A DNA stretch of 5,993 nucleotides from Spirochaetales bacterium. Its GTDB lineage: Bacteria > Spirochaetota > Spirochaetia > Sphaerochaetales > Sphaerochaetaceae. The position numbers and the translations under genes are program-made. The DNA is taken from positions 1 through 5,993 of the forward strand of contig JAGBRG010000073.1 in assembly GCA_017632495.1 (NCBI GenBank). The letters are read 5' to 3'. Below the pieces are notes generated by a model. The model was given only the letters and a program-made list of their open reading frames with translations. It searched no databases and was not told the DNA's origin. Below are positions 1 through 5,950 of the stretch, one piece after another; the first letter of the stretch is position 1, and every line of letters starts with the position of its first letter.

Positions 1-237
1 ACGGATAAGATGGGAAAGCGTGAGCCTTCCATGAGGTTCCTTAAAAACGATGATGAGCCTGATAGGACAAAACGCTTCAACGACAACGGAACAAGACACA
101 GATCAGGCTATCGCTTCACCCATGAGGTAGAGAATTCCGTGGCCATCATCTGCTCCCAGGACGGAGTGATGAAGGCCTGCACAAAAGTAGGGGGAGACGT
201 TGTTGTCTACAACAACATCACGTTCTCCCTTATCTGA
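1..237 (+). CDS. DisA_N (diadenylate cyclase) domain protein, C-terminal fragment
   Basis: The frame is open from the first base of the window and ends at TGA 235-237, so this is the last 78 codons of a gene that begins to the left. The visible part has a GTRHR motif (window residues 30-34) followed by a hydrophobic strand ending SQDG (46-55). This matches the second half of the DisA_N fold, in which the RHR motif helps bind ATP and diadenylate cyclases condense two ATP to c-di-AMP. The other catalytic motif (DGA) would lie upstream and cannot be checked, so activity is unproven. The protein ends soon after the domain, unlike DisA itself, which has further C-terminal DNA-binding domains. In other bacteria such C-terminal DAC domains follow sensor domains of the DACNx type. 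The internal ATG at position 10 lies within the domain and is not a credible start. Confidence 0.75.
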   Translation, partial: TDKMGKREPSMRFLKNDDEPDRTKRFNDNGTRHRSGYRFTHEVENSVAIICSQDGVMKACTKVGGDVVVYNNITFSLI

Positions 238-1968
238 TTACTGTGCTTTCTTAAGCTTTTCCATTTCCTCTTTCTCAAGAACCGTGTATGCGATTTTCCC
301 TACAAGTGTCTTCGGAAGCTGCTCACGGAACTCAATGTCGTAAGGCATGGCGTATTTTGCGATTCTCTCCTTACAGTATGAGAGAATCTTCTGTTTGATT
401 TCATCGCTTGGCTTAATATCCTGTCTGAGCTGTACGAATGCCTTGACCTTCTGGATCTTATACGGATCAGGAACTCCGATGACGCAGCTCATCTGGACCT
501 CGTCAAGTGCATCGATGATGTTCTCAAGCTGTGAAGGATATACGTTGTATCCGCTTGTGACAATCATGCGCTTGATTCTCTGCTTGAAGTAGATGAAGCC
601 TTCTTCGTCCATGTAGCCCATGTCTCCGGTGTGAAGCCATGTGAAGCCGTCCTCATGCTTGACCAGGGTATTCTTGTTCTCTTCCTCATGGTTGATGTAT
701 CCCAGCATGACAGAAGGTCCTCTGAGGCAGATCTCACCGTCCTCACCGTAGGGAACTTCCTCGGTTGTTCCCGGTTTGCAGATCTTGTAATAGGTATCAG
801 GATAGGGAAGTCCGATTGAACCTTCCTTTTCCTTGTTGTAGGGAGTCAGGCAGCTTGCGGTTACACACTCTGTTGTTCCGTAACCCTCTCTGACTCTGAC
901 TGTTGCTCCGTGGTCGGCAAGGAACTTGTCCAGTTTCTTCTTAAGCTCAACAGAGAGGCTGTCTCCGCCTGAGAAGACTCCCATAAGGCATGCCAGATTG
1001 ACATTGTCCATTTCCTTGTTTCTGGTAATTCCCTCGTAAAGGGTCGGAACACCTGCGATGTAGTTCGGCTGTGCTGTCTTAAGAAGCTTTGAATAGCCTT
1101 TGACGCTGACCTGCGGAACCAGAACGCTGCGTCCGCCCCAGAACATGAGAGTGTGTACGCAGACACCCAGGCCAAAGCCGTGGAACATGGGCATTGCAGC
1201 AAGCATTGTCATACCTGTAATAGGTTTGTTGCACATGGTTCCGGTTTGCATGGCAAGGGCGTTGAAGTTGAGGTTGGTCAGCTTGATACCCTTTGTTACA
1301 CCTGTTGTTCCGCCTGAGAAGAGGATAACGGCAAGGTCTTTTCCCTTCTTTGCAACAGACGGATCCACATCACATTCTTTTGACTTGCTTAGGAAGGTCT
1401 TCCAGGTGATGAGCTTTGAATTCTCTGTGAACTTCTCGAACTTGCGCTCTTTGATGAGCTTATAGGCAGTTCCTTTGACAAAGCCAAGGGCATCGGAGAC
1501 TCTGGCGATGATTACGTGATCCAGCTCGACAAGCTCCTGAACCTTTTTTACCTTGTAATAGAACTGATCCAAGGTTATGAGGGTTCTGCTTTGGGCCTCT
1601 TTCAGATAGAAGGCAATCTCATGGACCGCTGAAAGGGGATGGATCATGCTTGCAACAGCACCGATTGCGTTGATTGCATAGAGGCTTACGACCGTCTGAG
1701 GAACGTTGGGCATGCAGACTGTAACTACATCGCCTTCCTTGATTCCGATAGCCCTGAAGGCTTTTTCTGCCTGGACAATCTGAGGAACAAGCTGTGCATA
1801 GGTGGTGTCCCTTTCCTGGAAAGTAAGTGCTACCTGATTCGGGTACTTGCGTGCGCTCTCAAAAAGAGCCTCGCTCATTGAAAAATCAGGGTAGTTGAGG
1901 TGAAATGCCACATCACCGTAGCTCTTAAGCCATGGTGCGATCTTTATTTCTTCTGCTGAATACTTCAT
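238..1968 (-). CDS. AMP-forming acyl-CoA synthetase (ANL superfamily ligase)
   Basis: A 576-residue, full-length cytosolic adenylate-forming ligase. It should activate a carboxylic acid with ATP to an acyl-adenylate and transfer the acyl group to CoA. Visible motifs, numbered from the ATG, are: phosphate-binding loop FSGGTTGVTKG (217-227, with Thr where Pro is usual), MPMFHGFG (259-266), YGTTE (363-367), TGD (447-449), QRIKRMIVTSGYNVYP (463-478) and the C-terminal PKTLVGKI with the likely catalytic Lys558. The layout resembles FadD-type fatty acyl or aryl-CoA ligases; chain length and substrate cannot be read from sequence. The ATG at 1968 is preferred to the TTG at 1980, because the TTG would overlap the GGAG Shine-Dalgarno six bases upstream of the ATG. 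It lies 15 bases downstream of the E2-like gene and is almost certainly cotranscribed with it. Its stop directly abuts the stop of the DisA_N gene. Confidence 0.92.
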   Translation of the reverse strand: MKYSAEEIKIAPWLKSYGDVAFHLNYPDFSMSEALFESARKYPNQVALTFQERDTTYAQLVPQIVQAEKAFRAIGIKEGDVVTVCMPNVPQTVVSLYAINAIGAVASMIHPLSAVHEIAFYLKEAQSRTLITLDQFYYKVKKVQELVELDHVIIARVSDALGFVKGTAYKLIKERKFEKFTENSKLITWKTFLSKSKECDVDPSVAKKGKDLAVILFSGGTTGVTKGIKLTNLNFNALAMQTGTMCNKPITGMTMLAAMPMFHGFGLGVCVHTLMFWGGRSVLVPQVSVKGYSKLLKTAQPNYIAGVPTLYEGITRNKEMDNVNLACLMGVFSGGDSLSVELKKKLDKFLADHGATVRVREGYGTTECVTASCLTPYNKEKEGSIGLPYPDTYYKICKPGTTEEVPYGEDGEICLRGPSVMLGYINHEEENKNTLVKHEDGFTWLHTGDMGYMDEEGFIYFKQRIKRMIVTSGYNVYPSQLENIIDALDEVQMSCVIGVPDPYKIQKVKAFVQLRQDIKPSDEIKQKILSYCKERIAKYAMPYDIEFREQLPKTLVGKIAYTVLEKEEMEKLKKAQ

Positions 1969-1974
1969 AGCTGT

Positions 1975-1978
1975 CTCC
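1975..1978 (-). promoter_or_regulatory. Shine-Dalgarno of the acyl-CoA synthetase (decides start)
   Basis: GGAG on the minus strand, six bases before ATG 1968-1966. It sits in the 15-base gap after the E2-like stop. It overlaps the second codon of the alternative TTG start at 1980, which argues against that start. Confidence 0.75.
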
Positions 1979-1983
1979 AAAAA

Positions 1984-2892
1984 TCAAAGTCCGAGTTCTT
2001 CCTCAACAGGGCGGATATCCACGCTCTGTGTTGCAGGAAGATCCAAAAGTTCAGGGCGCATCATATAGGCCTTGAATATTTTGATGGTGTTGGCAAAATA
2101 TACGCCGTCACCGATTCTCTCATCAATTGTGAACGAAATGGGGAGAAACTCCTTCATCTCGAATGTTCCGTCATCCTTGAAGACAGGCTTCTTCTCCTTC
2201 CTTCCGATTATTGCGAAGAAAGAGTTTGAACCGAAGTTTGTAAGGTGGTGATACTGTGCATCCATCTTGATGGAACCGAGGTTCGAAACAAAGCATGTCT
2301 TTGAATAAGGATTTGCGTCAGCAAGGTCCTTGGGAAGCTTTCCCTTTCTGTCCGAGCTGAGAATGAACTTTACTACCAGGTTGTAGATGAAGCGGGGGAG
2401 GTTGACAAGCTTCTGCATGATTTTGGTTGTGTCATCATGTGATTCCTCGCTGCTTCTGATATGGAAGACCTGCTTGCAGATGGACTCATGCATCTGCTGA
2501 ACAGGTGATCTGTCATCGTCCTTGTGGTAGCGCATCATGATCAGGCCTTCTTCTGCTCCGTCTTTCTTCTGCTTCTTTGCAATTGCTGCGATTGAGATTT
2601 CCTTTCTCTCATAGAAGCGTCCGTTTCTGATGAAGTAGTTCATTCTGGGCCTTTCCGCGATTGTTCTGCCTAAAGCTGCGCAGAAGACATGGAAGAATGT
2701 GTACTTGTATTCCGGATTCTGGTCGTTTTTGTTCTTGATGTACTGGTCAAGGGCAGACATTTCAATGTCGAAATGGGCTACAGCCTCGTTTTCTGTTCTG
2801 TTTCCCAGCAGGCTGAGCATGAACTGCTGCAGTGGGTCGATGTTTTTGACAAGATATGCGTCGTATTTTTCACCCTTCTGTTTTTTTGCCAT
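1984..2892 (-). CDS. Lipoyl-less E2/CAT-fold acyltransferase-like protein with altered active site
   Basis: A 302-residue protein resembling the catalytic core of 2-oxoacid dehydrogenase E2 subunits and chloramphenicol acetyltransferase. Supporting segments are YKYTFFHVFCAALG (62-75), TCFVSNLGSIKMD (199-211, like the TxxxSNLG strand of E2), YHHLTNFGSNSFFAIIG (214-230), and ISFTIDERIGDG (252-263), which aligns with the E2 motif DHRxxDG. The catalytic His is Glu258 here, while the Asp262-Gly263 pair is kept. No lipoyl or subunit-binding domain precedes the core, so it cannot be an ordinary E2 swinging-arm subunit. The N-terminus is rich in Lys (MAKKQKGEK). It is the first gene of an operon with an acyl-CoA synthetase, suggesting that it binds or transfers the acyl group made by that enzyme, or that it is a scaffold or pseudoenzyme. 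I believe related short E2-like proteins with a DER-type motif occur in Clostridia, but could not check. The ATG start is preceded by GGGAG ten bases upstream. Confidence 0.8.
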   Translation of the reverse strand: MAKKQKGEKYDAYLVKNIDPLQQFMLSLLGNRTENEAVAHFDIEMSALDQYIKNKNDQNPEYKYTFFHVFCAALGRTIAERPRMNYFIRNGRFYERKEISIAAIAKKQKKDGAEEGLIMMRYHKDDDRSPVQQMHESICKQVFHIRSSEESHDDTTKIMQKLVNLPRFIYNLVVKFILSSDRKGKLPKDLADANPYSKTCFVSNLGSIKMDAQYHHLTNFGSNSFFAIIGRKEKKPVFKDDGTFEMKEFLPISFTIDERIGDGVYFANTIKIFKAYMMRPELLDLPATQSVDIRPVEEELGL

Positions 2893-2908
2893 AAGGAGTT
2901 GTCTCCCT
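2893..2908 (-). promoter_or_regulatory. Shine-Dalgarno of the E2-like gene within a small inverted repeat
   Basis: On the minus strand the leader just before the ATG reads AGGGAGACAACTCCTT. The GGGAG Shine-Dalgarno can pair with the following CTCCTT: six pairs including one G-T, with a four-base loop. This could partly hide the ribosome site, but the stem is short and its stability was not computed. The SD-to-ATG distance of ten bases is on the long side. Confidence 0.4.
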
Positions 2909-2930
2909 GTAGTAATAAATTTCCTTGACT

Positions 2931-2960
2931 AAGGTATCATTACTTAACACGCAAGGTCAA
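2931..2960 (-). promoter_or_regulatory. Candidate sigma-70 promoter for the E2-like/ligase operon
   Basis: On the minus strand there is TTGACC (2960-2955; five of six to consensus), an 18-base spacer, then TACCTT (2936-2931), with the T1, A2 and T6 positions of the -10 box conserved. A TGA just before the hexamer gives an extended -10 (TGn). This predicts a start near 2924 and a leader of about 30 bases. It is assigned by motif only. Confidence 0.4.
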
Positions 2961-2972
2961 CATGTGTATTAA
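2944..2972 (+). promoter_or_regulatory. Candidate sigma-70 promoter for exoA
   Basis: TTAACA (2944-2949), a 17-base spacer and TATTAA (2967-2972) give a plausible promoter with a start near 2979 and a leader of about 45 bases. A better -10 match, TATACT (2975-2980), lies just downstream but has no good -35 at the proper distance. The candidate interleaves with the opposite-strand promoter in the same 132-base divergent gap (2893-3024), which otherwise holds only AT-rich sequence. Confidence 0.35.
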
Positions 2973-3015
2973 TATATACTAGTAAATCGTAACTATATGG
3001 CACTTGCACATAAAC

Positions 3016-3020
3016 GGAGG
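3016..3020 (+). promoter_or_regulatory. Shine-Dalgarno of exoA (decides start)
   Basis: GGAGG (followed by another G) lies four to five bases before ATG 3025. This supports ATG 3025 rather than the in-frame TTG at 3004, which would put the SD inside the coding region and add seven residues ahead of the conserved MKLISWNVNG start. Confidence 0.75.
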
Positions 3021-3024
3021 GCTG

Positions 3025-3762
3025 ATGAAACTCATTTCCTGGAATGTGAACGGACTCAGAGCAGTTCTTGGTAAGGGATTTTTGGATTATTTCAAAGCAC
3101 AGGATGCGGATGTGTTCTGCCTTCAGGAAATCAAGCTTTCCGAAGGCCAGCTTGACCTGGATCTTGGCGGCTATCACTGCTACTACAACTATGCCCAGAA
3201 GAAAGGCTATTCAGGAACGGCTGTTTTCTCAAAGAAAGAGCCTCTGTCTGTTTCTTTCGGCTCCGACAACGAGGGAAGGGTGTGCACCCTTGAGTTTGAA
3301 GACTTCTATGTTGTGGATGTCTATACTCCCAATTCCCAGGATGAGCTTGCAAGACTTGATTTCAGGCTTCAGTGGGATGCTGATTTCAGAGAATATGTCA
3401 AAGAGCTTGATAAAAAGAAAACAGTCCTTATCTGCGGTGATATGAATGTTGCCCATAAGGAGATAGACATTAAGAATCCCAAAACCAATCTCAGAAATGC
3501 AGGCTTTACCATCGAAGAGCGACAGAGCTTTGACAAGCTTCTTGAAAGTGGCTTTACGGATACTTTCAGAATGTTTTATCCGGATCTCAAGGATGCATAC
3601 AGCTGGTGGTCGTACCGCTTCAAATCAAGAGAACGCAACACAGGTTGGAGAATCGATTACTGGCTTGTGTCGACAAAGTCCGAAAGCAGGGTGAAGGAGG
3701 CAGGAATTCATTCCCAGATTCTTGGTTCCGACCATGCCCCTGTTTACATTATTTTCGAATAA
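3025..3762 (+). CDS. exoA: Exodeoxyribonuclease III (class II AP endonuclease)
   Basis: A 245-residue enzyme of the ExoIII/APE1 endonuclease-exonuclease-phosphatase family, which nicks DNA 5' of abasic sites and removes 3' blocking groups in base excision repair. All expected active-site motifs are present: ISWNVNGLRA with Asn7, LQEIK with metal ligand Glu35, DVYTPNSQ (98-105) with Tyr100, GDMNVAH (138-144) with Asp139 and Asn141, SWWSYR (193-198), GWRIDY (207-212) and the terminal SDHAPV with Asp236 and His237. Length is normal for the ExoA/Xth family and the start matches the conserved N-terminus. It is the first plus-strand gene after the divergent gap; 51 bases separate it from the membrane protein gene. 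It appears intact and should be active. Confidence 0.96.
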   Translation: MKLISWNVNGLRAVLGKGFLDYFKAQDADVFCLQEIKLSEGQLDLDLGGYHCYYNYAQKKGYSGTAVFSKKEPLSVSFGSDNEGRVCTLEFEDFYVVDVYTPNSQDELARLDFRLQWDADFREYVKELDKKKTVLICGDMNVAHKEIDIKNPKTNLRNAGFTIEERQSFDKLLESGFTDTFRMFYPDLKDAYSWWSYRFKSRERNTGWRIDYWLVSTKSESRVKEAGIHSQILGSDHAPVYIIFE

Positions 3763-3778
3763 AATCTCTTATTTGTGG

Positions 3779-3807
3779 TTGTCATGAAAAGGACTTGATA
3801 GTAAATT
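3779..3807 (+). promoter_or_regulatory. Candidate promoter that would start transcription at the membrane-protein ATG
   Basis: TTGTCA (3779-3784; five of six to consensus), a 17-base spacer and TAAATT (3802-3807; four of six) sit between exoA and the next gene. The predicted transcription start, six to seven bases after the -10, falls at about 3813-3814, that is on the ATG itself. The assignment rests on motif and spacing only. Confidence 0.35.
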
Positions 3808-3813
3808 TTTCTT

Positions 3814-4590
3814 ATGATTGGTTTTCTGTTCAAGAAGGTTTTTTTCGATATTTGGGACAATCTGCTCATGCTGGTTCTGATGAGCCTCTGCATTGTGGCT
3901 CCGTTGGGACTTTTATATTTGGGAACCCTGTTTATTGATGTGAATATGGGTCTTTTCTTTGCAATTTCTGCCTTTGCTGTTTTCTTTTTCAGCTGTTATT
4001 CCTTGTATCTGAGTTCAATCACATTCGGATACAGCCGTAACAAGAAGGGTGGCTTCAAGGCTGTTAAGGATGCATTCAGATTCCATTTCGGACATGTTGT
4101 CCTTCATTTCGTAGTTCTGATTGTTCTTGTTCTGATCTGCCTTTACGGAATTCCTTTCTATCTGGCCTTCGAAAACATCTTCGGCCTCATCATGGGAATG
4201 ATGCTGTTCTGGATGACAGTCATTGTGGTTCTTGCTCTTCAGTATTATTTCCCGCTTTGCCTTCACATGGAGGCAGACGGAGCCTTCAAGACCTTCAAAA
4301 AGAGCTTCATCCTTGTTGCCGACAATCTCGGAACCAGTTTCTTCCTTGCATTCAGAACAATCATAGATCTAGCTCTGACGATTCTTACAGCATTCATGAT
4401 TCCGGGTGTTGCAGGTATTTCCCTTTCCAGAATGGATACCGTAAAGCTTCTCATGCTCAAGTATGACTTTTTGGAAGCTAATCCGGACTGCACAAAGAAG
4501 GACCTCAACTGGGAAGATCTTCTTTATGAGGAAAGACAGCTGGTCGGTCCCAGAAGCTTCAAGGGAATGATCTTCCCGTGGAAGGACTGA
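3814..4590 (+). CDS. Polytopic membrane protein of unknown function
   Basis: A 258-residue hydrophobic protein that I do not recognise with confidence. About five membrane spans can be seen at roughly 17-41, 46-70, 95-118, 122-146 and 174-204, preceded by a short amphipathic basic segment (FLFKKVFFDIWDN). A basic loop (74-94) separates spans 2 and 3, and another (157-170) lies before span 5. The last 50 or so residues form a polar tail that is probably cytoplasmic, ending GMIFPWKD. There is no signal peptide, catalytic motif or nucleotide-binding site. The general form recalls DUF624/YesL-like proteins, but the match is weak. Stops at 3796, 3799 and 3802 exclude an earlier start in this frame, yet no Shine-Dalgarno precedes ATG 3814. 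The CYTH gene follows after 13 bases, so the two are probably cotranscribed. Confidence 0.8.
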   Translation: MIGFLFKKVFFDIWDNLLMLVLMSLCIVAPLGLLYLGTLFIDVNMGLFFAISAFAVFFFSCYSLYLSSITFGYSRNKKGGFKAVKDAFRFHFGHVVLHFVVLIVLVLICLYGIPFYLAFENIFGLIMGMMLFWMTVIVVLALQYYFPLCLHMEADGAFKTFKKSFILVADNLGTSFFLAFRTIIDLALTILTAFMIPGVAGISLSRMDTVKLLMLKYDFLEANPDCTKKDLNWEDLLYEERQLVGPRSFKGMIFPWKD

Positions 4591-4591
4591 C

Positions 4592-4597
4592 AGGAGG
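4592..4597 (+). promoter_or_regulatory. Shine-Dalgarno of the CYTH gene (supports GTG start)
   Basis: A perfect AGGAGG six bases before GTG 4604, in the 13-base gap after the membrane protein stop. There is no in-frame ATG until codon 58, so this site fixes the GTG start. Confidence 0.85.
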
Positions 4598-4603
4598 CAT
4601 CGG

Positions 4604-5191
4604 GTGGCATACGAGATTGAACTTAAGGCCCGCGTAAATGAGAGCGATCTGGACAGGGTCAGAAGCTCGATACTTGCAATACCCGATGTGAAGGATCTTG
4701 GCAGCACAAGCAAGTTCGACATCTACTGGTCCAACACAGAAGACGGAGATCCTATCTTCAGAACCAGACGTGAGATGAATGCAGACGGACCGGATGTCCT
4801 TTTTACCGCCAAACCATCCAAGACCAAGACTGAAAAAGGTACTGAGGAGAATCAGGAGCTTGAATTCCGTTGTCCGGACTCCCAGTGGGACAGAATCCTA
4901 TCATTTTGCAGTGGAATAGGGCTCCAGGTGTGCAGGCTCAAGTGGAAGAAGGGCTACGGATACATGGTCAGCCTTGATGGCTTTGATATCCATATTGAGC
5001 TTTTAGACATCAGATTCCTGGGTTGGTATCTTGAGATGGAAATCTGTCCGGAAAGCCTTGAGAACTTTGACTTTGAGGCAGCCGACAAGACGCTTAGGAA
5101 AGTGCTTTCCATTACCGGAGTAAGTGAAGATGCCGTTGAATCCAGAGGCTATAACAGGATGCTCAGGGAAATAGGAAAGGAAAGAGGCTGA
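4604..5191 (+). CDS. CYTH-domain protein (class IV adenylate cyclase / triphosphatase fold)
   Basis: A 195-residue single-domain protein of the CYTH superfamily, a triphosphate tunnel fold found in CyaB-type adenylate cyclases, thiamine triphosphatases and inorganic triphosphatases. The signature ExExK is at residues 4-8 (EIELK). Further charged residues fit the tunnel: KFDIYW (37-42), FRTRRE (52-57, the basic RxR pair), TAKPSK (68-73), QELEF (84-88, a second acidic pair), KWKK (113-116), the Asp/Glu run 125-135, and LEMEI (143-147). The acidic pairs likely bind Mg2+ or Mn2+, and the basic ones the triphosphate. It is intact and of normal length. Whether it makes cAMP or hydrolyses a triphosphate cannot be decided from sequence. 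It starts with GTG and follows the membrane protein gene closely. Its stop lies six bases from the convergent ABC ATPase stop. Confidence 0.88.
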   Translation: MAYEIELKARVNESDLDRVRSSILAIPDVKDLGSTSKFDIYWSNTEDGDPIFRTRREMNADGPDVLFTAKPSKTKTEKGTEENQELEFRCPDSQWDRILSFCSGIGLQVCRLKWKKGYGYMVSLDGFDIHIELLDIRFLGWYLEMEICPESLENFDFEAADKTLRKVLSITGVSEDAVESRGYNRMLREIGKERG

Positions 5192-5197
5192 AAACCT

Positions 5198-5950
5198 TCA
5201 CTTGAAAAGAATCACGGATTTTCCCTGATGGACGATTATCTGAACATCTATTCCATACACTGTCTTGATATTCTCTTCTGTCAGAACTGATTTTGTTTCA
5301 CCGTAAGAAAATATTGTCCCATCCTTTAAGATGATGCACTTGTCGCAGCTTCGAAGGATCGCGTTTAGGTCATGCATCACACAAAGTACTGTCTTTCCTT
5401 TGTTTGAAAGATCTTTCAAAAGGTCCATTAGCATGATCTGATGCCTTGGGTCAAGGTTGTTTATAGGTTCATCCAAGGCAAGGATATCCGAGTTCTGACA
5501 TATGGTTCTGGCAAGCATCGCAAGCTGGAATTCTCCGCCGGAAATTCTTGTTACGTACTTGTCGGCAAGACCTTCTATCCTGCAGAGCTTCAACGCCTTT
5601 TCAACTTCTTCCGTATTTCTATCCACATCGCCGTATGAGAATCGTCCCAGGGCCACAGCCTCGCGTACGGTAAATTCCTCGCTTTTTGGAACATACTGAC
5701 CTTGAAAGCTTACAAGTCTTGCAATCTCAAGCTGGCTTATCTGTCTGATGTCGCGGTTTTCAATAAAAACTGTGCTCTCGGGGCATCCGAGTTCCTTTAT
5801 GAGGTACTTGAGAAGGGTGCTCTTTCCCGCTCCGTTAGGCCCTGCGATTGCGGTAAAACCGCCTTTTGAAATATCAAGGGAGAGGTTTTTGATTACCTGA
5901 TTTTCGGCATATCCGCCGCAAAGGTCCTTGATTCTGATTATCTCATCCAC
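5198..5950 (-). CDS. Iron-complex-type ABC transporter ATP-binding protein (FecE/FepC-like)
   Basis: A 250-residue cytoplasmic ATPase subunit of an importer in the siderophore/haem/cobalamin family. Visible motifs are Walker A GPNGAGKST (37-45), Q-loop with SFQGQYVPKSEEFTVREAV (Gln83 or Gln85), LGRFSY (101-106, as in FecE-type ATPases), signature ISGGEFQLAMLAR (136-148, Ile for the usual Leu), Walker B ILALDEP (156-162), D-loop NNLDPRHQ (164-171) and H-loop VMHDLN with His193. All catalytic residues are present. The start is GTG 5950, with AAGGAG eight bases upstream; the nearby ATG at 5946 is out of frame. The gene overlaps the end of a FecCD permease by eight bases, which confirms the transporter type and suggests coupled translation. 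The substrate cannot be assigned, since the binding protein is outside the window. Confidence 0.93.
   Translation of the reverse strand: MDEIIRIKDLCGGYAENQVIKNLSLDISKGGFTAIAGPNGAGKSTLLKYLIKELGCPESTVFIENRDIRQISQLEIARLVSFQGQYVPKSEEFTVREAVALGRFSYGDVDRNTEEVEKALKLCRIEGLADKYVTRISGGEFQLAMLARTICQNSDILALDEPINNLDPRHQIMLMDLLKDLSNKGKTVLCVMHDLNAILRSCDKCIILKDGTIFSYGETKSVLTEENIKTVYGIDVQIIVHQGKSVILFK

Noticed and set aside
861..1202. Minus-strand open frame of about 113 codons in another frame of the ligase gene
   Set aside because: It runs through the core ligase region in a shifted frame, with composition typical of a frame-shifted shadow.
1100..1465. Plus-strand open frame of about 120 codons inside the ligase gene
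   Set aside because: It is antisense to conserved ligase motifs and has no recognisable protein features, so it is a shadow frame.
1969..1980. TTG start for the acyl-CoA synthetase
   Set aside because: The TTG overlaps the GGAG that serves ATG 1968 at ideal spacing, and has no ribosome site as good of its own.
2925..2953. Plus-strand promoter using TTGACT at 2925
   Set aside because: A good -35 match, but the sequence 17 bases on (CACGCA) has no -10 likeness.
3004..3024. Extended exoA start at TTG 3004
   Set aside because: It would add seven residues before the conserved MKLISWNVNG start and put the GGAGG ribosome site inside the coding region.
3763..3782. Intrinsic terminator after exoA
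   Set aside because: Only an AT-rich five-pair inverted repeat (AATAA/TTATT) is visible, with no GC stem; too weak to call.
3784..3798. Tiny ORF (ATG AAA AGG ACT TGA) ahead of the membrane protein gene
   Set aside because: It has four codons and no ribosome site, and it would not be transcribed from the candidate promoter that overlaps it; nothing supports a leader peptide.
1..5191. A joint c-di-AMP/cAMP signalling locus made of the DisA_N and CYTH genes
   Set aside because: They are over 4 kb apart, separated by an opposite-strand operon and exoA; proximity alone does not support a link.
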